Below, piece after piece: positions 62,813 to 64,000 of a stretch of DNA of 64,000 nucleotides. The translations under genes were made by a program, and so were the position numbers. The stretch covers positions 1,316,952 to 1,380,951 of the forward strand of contig WNKI01000004.1 in the NCBI GenBank assembly GCA_015350385.1. Reading direction: 5' to 3'. The stretch comes from Aculops lycopersici (Eukaryota; Arthropoda; Arachnida; Trombidiformes; Eriophyidae). The notes beneath the pieces are model-generated. The model searched no databases. It was not told the DNA's origin and worked only from the letters and a program-made list of their open reading frames with translations. Within the stretch, counting starts at the first letter, position 1, and the number at the start of each line of letters is the position of its first letter.

Positions 62813-64000
62813 TTTGCTATGCTGCCACCATGAAGAGCGATCGGACAACAGGTAGTTTGGTAGATTAGCTAAAGAGCGAGGCGATCAAGTTAGCTCTCTC
62901 TCTTTCCCTCTCTCAGGTCTAGCTAACTAGATTTGGATCGGGCTTTGCGTGGCTGCATTTATCCCCGCCGCTGCTGTCGCCGCCGCCAGCTCAGTTGAGT
63001 TGTCTCACAAGTTAACCTGATATCGAGGAGCAAGATGCAAAGTGTCGCGCCAACTCGTTTATGAAACTTATGGCCACTTGCTGCCGCTGCTACTGCTCTG
63101 GCTTATGCCGTTTTCTACCCCTCTCCTAAGCAAACGATGTTTCCATCAATCTTTTGAGCACCGTAAAAGTGACTTACTGCACTGGCGCCTATTTGTCTCC
63201 TGAATCATCGCTTTGTTGTGCCTCTTGCGGCTGTACATAACTAGCGGGTTTGTCTGAATCGCATAGAAGAGTCGTATAAATAAGAATTTTATTTGATTAT
63301 AAATCAAAAGGTTTTCCGCTAGCGATTTAGAGGAAATCGAGTGAGAGTAAAAATAGCTGACGCAATAGCAAACTACTCCCACTGGCCACACAATTGCCAA
63401 GAGTCGCACCAGCCTCAATGATTTGTGTTTGGATAGATTTGTAAAATGGCCAGCAAACGCTAGTGGCGACCCGCAACTTCCGCTTGTTTCTCTTTGTTGC
63501 CATGTGCTTGTTGCATGGTTGCGATAATCATGATAGCGGCAACAAACTCCTCTTCTTTTTCCTCTTTCTCTCTCACTTTTGCTTGGCTTCCGAGCAAATC
63601 CACCGCTACCTCTTTGCCCGCTTGATTAAACGCCAGAAGAGCGGGAGGGGACAGGGTAAAAGGGAATCATTGAATGTGAATGATCGAATGGTCGGTGGTC
63701 GCCATCGCGCCGCCATGTGAATGCAAAATAACGGATTGAATTGAAGCCAACAGATGAAAACAACATCAACATTGATGCCAATAACAACAAGTGGTCGGCA
63801 TAAGGTTGCCGGCGCAACGAAGCGGCCGCTTCGATGAGTTTTACCTGTGGCTGCTGGCGCCGTCTCTATTGCTTTGGCCACAGGTAAAGTTTCTCTTTTG
63901 CGACGGAGTGAACACGGCAAATCGGAAATAATAAATAAATTTTCGTGCATCGCAAGTGGTGGCGGTATCCAGATGAGATGAGATGAGTTTAGATTAGTTT

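Larger units (their letters stand above)
60486..64000. other. Upstream region of egalitarian, no recognisable gene
   Basis: 3.5 kb without a supported coding sequence. It includes (GCTC)n runs near 60612 and 62221, a plus-strand TATA-like box at 61124, the palindrome GTTACGTAAC at 61486, GCTA repeats near 62045, a TIR element at 62344-62485, (TTCTC)5 at 62788, and E-box-like CAACAGGT/CAACAAGTGG words at 62210, 62510, 62846 and 63785. Confidence 0.5.

Noticed and set aside
1..64000. tRNA, rRNA, CRISPR or prokaryotic operon features
   Set aside because: No tRNA B-box with a matching acceptor stem, no rRNA-like sequence, no spaced repeat array and no Shine-Dalgarno organisation were seen; the DNA is eukaryotic nuclear.

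Overview
The window is animal nuclear DNA, almost certainly from an arthropod. It carries Egalitarian, the BicD/dynein mRNA-transport adaptor known from insects and other arthropods, together with conserved metazoan genes (TOP1, RTF2, S6 kinase, MON2, TMEM245, NDUFA9, CIB, DIP2, cyclin Y). Proteins rich in Asn, Gln, His and Ser, together with nearly intron-free genes, would fit an acariform mite. The species call is inference only.

Layout, left to right. TOP1 (minus, cut by the left edge) is divergent from RTF2 (plus), which converges on an NRF-6-like acyltransferase (minus). A 7 kb stretch without a recognisable gene leads to p70 S6 kinase (plus), which converges on MON2 (minus). A gustatory-receptor-like membrane protein (minus) is divergent from TMEM245 (plus). 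Next come a very large secreted low-complexity orphan (plus), a cysteine-rich secreted protein whose first coding exon ends at a clear splice donor (minus), NDUFA9 (minus) and a CIB2/3-type EF-hand protein (minus). About 11.7 kb without a recognisable gene precedes the large DIP2 exon (plus), followed by cyclin Y (plus) converging on egalitarian (minus). The last 3.5 kb is the egalitarian upstream region; it holds a small TA-flanked terminal-inverted-repeat element.

The genes do not form a pathway; this is an ordinary mixture of housekeeping and developmental genes. Eleven complete reading frames are uninterrupted, including proteins of 1205, 1298 and 1525 residues. Splicing within coding sequence is evident only at the DIP2 acceptor and the donor at 33062. 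Several proteins depart from their families: MON2 lacks two large internal blocks, NDUFA9 has lost its presequence and two of three nucleotide-loop glycines, RTF2 lacks its tail, and the Egalitarian exonuclease motif I is altered.

The most unusual signal is not a gene. The DNA word CAACAGGT (either strand) occurs about 31 times and CAACAAGTGG 11 times, by eye count, in both intergenic and coding DNA. Chance would give about 2 and about 0.1. The words resemble published Scratch/Snail-family E-boxes, and some copies contain the Zelda heptamer CAGGTAG.
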